Shown here: one piece after another, positions 62,301 through 64,000 of the stretch | How positions within the stretch are numbered: the first letter of the stretch is position 1 | Layout of the letters: each line of letters begins with the position of its first letter | DNA from: Chloracidobacterium thermophilum B | GTDB lineage: Bacteria; Acidobacteriota; Blastocatellia; Chloracidobacteriales; Chloracidobacteriaceae | Reading direction: 5' to 3' | NCBI RefSeq assembly: GCF_000226295.1 | Contig: NC_016025.1 | Location: 948,011-1,012,010 of the forward strand | Length of the DNA: 64,000 nucleotides | The notes under the pieces: generated by a model | The model's database searches: none | What the model saw: the letters and a program-made list of their open reading frames with translations, nothing else | What the model was told of the DNA's origin: nothing | Made by a program: the position numbers and the translations under genes

Positions 62301-62760
62301 CCTGGCGGTCTTCAGTGAAGACATGTAACCTCCAGTCTGAAGTTTCGGGCAGGTCAAGCGGTTCGCGGACGAACCGGTCCTGTTGCCAGTCATAGCGGCA
62401 CAGGGTGCGGTCGCCCAGCAGCAACCACAGCGTGCCGTCGCTTCCCACAAGCAGTTTCCTGACGGAGTTCGTCGGCAGGCTGCCGGGATCGTCCGGCCGG
62501 TGGCGGTACCGCTTGATGCTGTGCCCGTCGTAGCGGTTGAGGCCGTCTTCGGTGCCAATCCAGAGCAGCCCAAACCGGTCCTGCACCAGTGTGTGAACGG
62601 CCAGATTCGACAGCGCCTGGTTGTGTTCAAACCGCTGAAACCGCAGTGCATGAAACCGCAGTGCATGCGGCCAGGTGGTCGCCTGTCCGAAGACCGGGCC
62701 GGTAAGCGCCAGCCAGACACAAAGACACAGACCGAGAAAGTATCCGTAGCGGGACTGCAT
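59374..62760 (-). CDS. Second large propeller sensor histidine kinase
   Basis: 1,128 residues. Signal peptide (YGYFLGLCLCVWLALTGPVFG). About 14 regulator-propeller repeats follow (LLWIGTEDGLNRYDG, NIWVGTQYGGLNCL and similar), then a Y_Y_Y domain (PDLSPGNWVIHVRASNNDGVWNE), one membrane helix (TTWAYAGYFLVGTLLAWGGYRL), a coiled coil, HisKA with VHDLKAPLASVKMLLELL, and HATPase (LSNAVKYTPEGG, DTGIGIPETELPYIFDPY, GAGLGLAIVRNII). No GAF domain is present, unlike the kinase at 3879. No response regulator gene is adjacent. A 15-bp tandem duplication encodes HALRFHALRF after the signal peptide. Confidence 0.9.
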   Translation of the reverse strand: MQSRYGYFLGLCLCVWLALTGPVFGQATTWPHALRFHALRFQRFEHNQALSNLAVHTLVQDRFGLLWIGTEDGLNRYDGHSIKRYRHRPDDPGSLPTNSVRKLLVGSDGTLWLLLGDRTLCRYDWQQDRFVREPLDLPETSDWRLHVFTEDRQGHLWLAGRNTLLRYDPRTKASRSFTLPEVKPPATAPAHPLGIRALTIDQQGRFWVNVSFRLCRFHPETGSLAATEVSLDQNNPLLAHPNGYLYGAARVNGQLTLLEVSPETGQVVGRYPIEQQLTLAVAPQVNDLAVDGELLWLAINGIGVGRFNTRTKALDYAVYDRTNPRSLAGGEPLTILRDRSGVLWVGDRRQGLSLLTPYAAYFKTYRSDPNRPDHLSLSDDYIRGLCEDRAGNIWVGTQYGGLNCLVARTRTIRHFRHRPGDTASLAHDAVWAVLEDRQGQLWVGSRSGLQTFDPQRERFTTFPLPPNEAGQQPAVLALFEDVDGTLWIGSELHIFAIPPDRRRVTAPLAARLTETSLAGKIGEVQAFYRDAQGALWIGLDEGLLRLAPDGQTLRHFREELGKSVSGVPMVCSFLTDSAGRFWLATKGMGLLQYDPAHDRFQALTERDGLPHNNVYAVLEDRRGRLWMSTDDGIARYEPRTGKLRHYRAEEGLQGREFNRRAHLQTRSGIIFFGGTQGLTAFPPDELEDNPYPPPVVAFVQTGQQTRLVTAESPPVDIPRDERTVTLQLAALDFNAPQSNQYAYRVEGRDAGWRVLDRQSTLTLPDLSPGNWVIHVRASNNDGVWNEDGLRVRLYVQPPWWRTTWAYAGYFLVGTLLAWGGYRLRRDRTRLLMRTRVAQARLAAQTRAKQRQVKLSRQLAYKNRELIEANDRLRQLDEVKQRFTAMLVHDLKAPLASVKMLLELLKTLLGDSIDREIQEIMDNTARSAERTLQLIHEMLEVMRGEAGGLQLDLQETNLRTVLESALATILPLSRDKQQTVESELAADLPSLKADGPKLERALVNLLSNAVKYTPEGGCIWLKTKVIQGTGVERGRRFLVIEVSDTGIGIPETELPYIFDPYRQSTRGHAVGAGLGLAIVRNIIAAHGGNVTVRSQVGVGTTFWVTLPLPQSALPNQNEGRPDEPAAAAS

Positions 62761-62975
62761 AAGAGGGTTGCGATGGCCACAGGTGGGGCGTCCGGTGTCT
62801 GGTAACTGCGTGGTACTGCTGGATGTATAAACCGAGGCTGCGCAGGTTGTCTATTGACGCTCGTCTGTCGGCGCTCCAAAGTCTGTGTGCGCAGTGCTCG
62901 CTGGATGGCGTTGCCGGCCGCGCTGACTTCCAGCCGCATTGCCAGCGTATCCTCTTCTCTTCAAAAAACTCCCCG

Positions 62976-64000
62976 ATGTCTGACACCACGCCCTTGCCCT
63001 TTCCGCCCCACTACGATCCCATCCAGACTGTTGCCGCCGAGTACCCGGGCACGGCGCCACAGGCGCTCTTTGCGCCAGCGATGGCCTGGCAACAGGCCCA
63101 CTCCCTGCGCCCGGCGGCCGACGATGCCCGGCGGGCGCACCTGCTCGTCATTGACATGCAGGTGGACTTCTGTTTCCCCTCCGGGACGCTGTACGTCGCC
63201 GGCCGGTCGGGAACCGGCGGAACGGATGCCCTCCGCCGGACGGTCGAGTTTATGTACCGTTACCTGCCCTGGATTTCAGAGATCACCTGCACGCTGGACA
63301 GCCACGTGCCCGGACAGGTGTTTTTTCCGGGCGCGCATCTGACCGAAGACGGTGCGCCGGTGGCTCCCCACACGGTCATCACCGCCGCCGACTACCGCGC
63401 CGGCCGCTACCGCCCCAATCCGGCCCTGGCGGCACAGCTTGGCGTGACGACGGAATGGCTGACACACCAGGTTACGGACTACTGCACGCGCCTGGAAGCG
63501 ACCGGCAAGTATGCGCTCTACGTCTGGCCCTACCATTGCCTCGTGGGCACAGCCGGCCACCGGCTGGCCGGGGTGCTGGCGGATGCCTGCCTGTTCCACG
63601 CCTTTGCCCGCGGTGCCGCGAATGCGCCGGTGCTCAAAGGCGACAGCCCGCTGACAGAAAACTACTCCGTCTTTGCCCCGGAAGTGACCACGTGCTGGGA
63701 CGGACAGCCGATGCCGGGTGCCGTACGCCACGAGGCGCTGCTCAAGCGCCTGCTGACGGCGGATGTCATTCTGGTGGCCGGTCTGGCGTCGAGCCACTGT
63801 GTGGCGGCGAGCGTCGCCGACCTGCTGGCTTTCGTGCAGGAGCACAACCCGTATCTGGCGCACCGGATAGTCCTGCTGCGGGATGCCATGGCGCCGGTGG
63901 TCGTTCCCGGCGCCGACTTCACGGACGCCGCCGAACAGGCGCTGGCTTCTTTTGAAGCCGCTGGCGCGCGGGTGCTGACCACGGACGATCCAGTGGAGGC
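62976..64000 (+). CDS. Isochorismatase/nicotinamidase-family hydrolase, cut by the window end
   Basis: About 341 residues visible from the ATG at 62976. The fold is given by HLLVIDMQVDFCFPSGTLYV (catalytic Asp60) and VILVAGLASSHCVAASVADLL (nucleophilic Cys). A 50-residue N-terminal extension and a long insertion before the Cys (GHRLAGVLADACLFHAFARGAANAPVLKGDSPLTENYS) make it larger than plain nicotinamidases of about 200 residues. The Lys in LKGDSP could complete the triad. The reading frame is open at 64000. Confidence 0.8.
   Translation, partial: MSDTTPLPFPPHYDPIQTVAAEYPGTAPQALFAPAMAWQQAHSLRPAADDARRAHLLVIDMQVDFCFPSGTLYVAGRSGTGGTDALRRTVEFMYRYLPWISEITCTLDSHVPGQVFFPGAHLTEDGAPVAPHTVITAADYRAGRYRPNPALAAQLGVTTEWLTHQVTDYCTRLEATGKYALYVWPYHCLVGTAGHRLAGVLADACLFHAFARGAANAPVLKGDSPLTENYSVFAPEVTTCWDGQPMPGAVRHEALLKRLLTADVILVAGLASSHCVAASVADLLAFVQEHNPYLAHRIVLLRDAMAPVVVPGADFTDAAEQALASFEAAGARVLTTDDPVE

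Overview
This is a 64 kb, gene-dense, GC-rich (by eye about 60-65% G+C) bacterial window. The mix of genes suggests a Gram-negative of the Acidobacteriota, and a Chloracidobacterium-like organism is my best guess. The clues are two very large sensor kinases with beta-propeller input domains, multihaem c-type cytochromes, a type II NADH dehydrogenase and a polysaccharide exporter. This placement is inference from gene content; no rRNA or marker gene is present to prove it. An iteron array beside a plasmid-type replication initiator (44.2-46.6 kb) suggests that the replicon is a secondary chromosome or large plasmid rather than a standard dnaA/oriC chromosome.

Layout. 0-10 kb: housekeeping and signalling genes (partial carboxypeptidase-regulatory-like protein, DUF2227 membrane protein, acyl-CoA synthetase, SRAP/YedK protein, a 1,300-residue propeller histidine kinase, a divergent frameshifted response regulator, NDH-2). 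10.4-12.4 kb: an IS607-type element with an intact serine recombinase and a twice-frameshifted TnpB. 12.5-21 kb: a FliA/WhiG-like sigma factor, two signal-peptide-less cell-wall hydrolases and small proteins, one resembling a type III secretion inner-rod protein. 21-27 kb: MFS transporter, Wza-like exporter, MogA, a secreted permuted PEP-synthase-like protein and a WYL regulator.

27.5-41 kb: a complete type I-G (formerly I-U) CRISPR-Cas locus in the order csb1, csb2, cas3, csb3-like cas8, cas4-cas1 fusion, cas2. It is followed by a leader and an array of 50 well-preserved 36-bp repeats that decays at the far end. Two genes of the operon carry in-frame repeated DNA. 41-44 kb: an FHA-GAF-adenylate cyclase-PilZ protein and a cyclic-nucleotide phosphodiesterase form a cAMP synthesis and breakdown pair. 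44.2-46.6 kb: thirteen direct 20-bp iterons, one inverted copy, an AT-rich stretch and the initiator gene.

46.6-54 kb: a hybrid histidine kinase, a ferritin-like protein, a TPR protein and tetra- and nonahaem cytochromes, all on the minus strand. This run is interrupted by an AT-rich restriction-modification cassette flanked by 0.3-kb direct copies of the TPR gene end, the signature of insertion with long target duplication. 54-64 kb: a strongly promoted pair of Ala/Pro/Lys-rich proteins, a META-domain protein, a UbiB-type kinase, an aldo/keto reductase, a monooxygenase-fold protein, a second propeller histidine kinase and a partial isochorismatase-family hydrolase.

Three genes or gene pieces are broken by single-base insertions in short homopolymers (response regulator, TnpB twice), so either real decay or read errors of the homopolymer kind should be considered.
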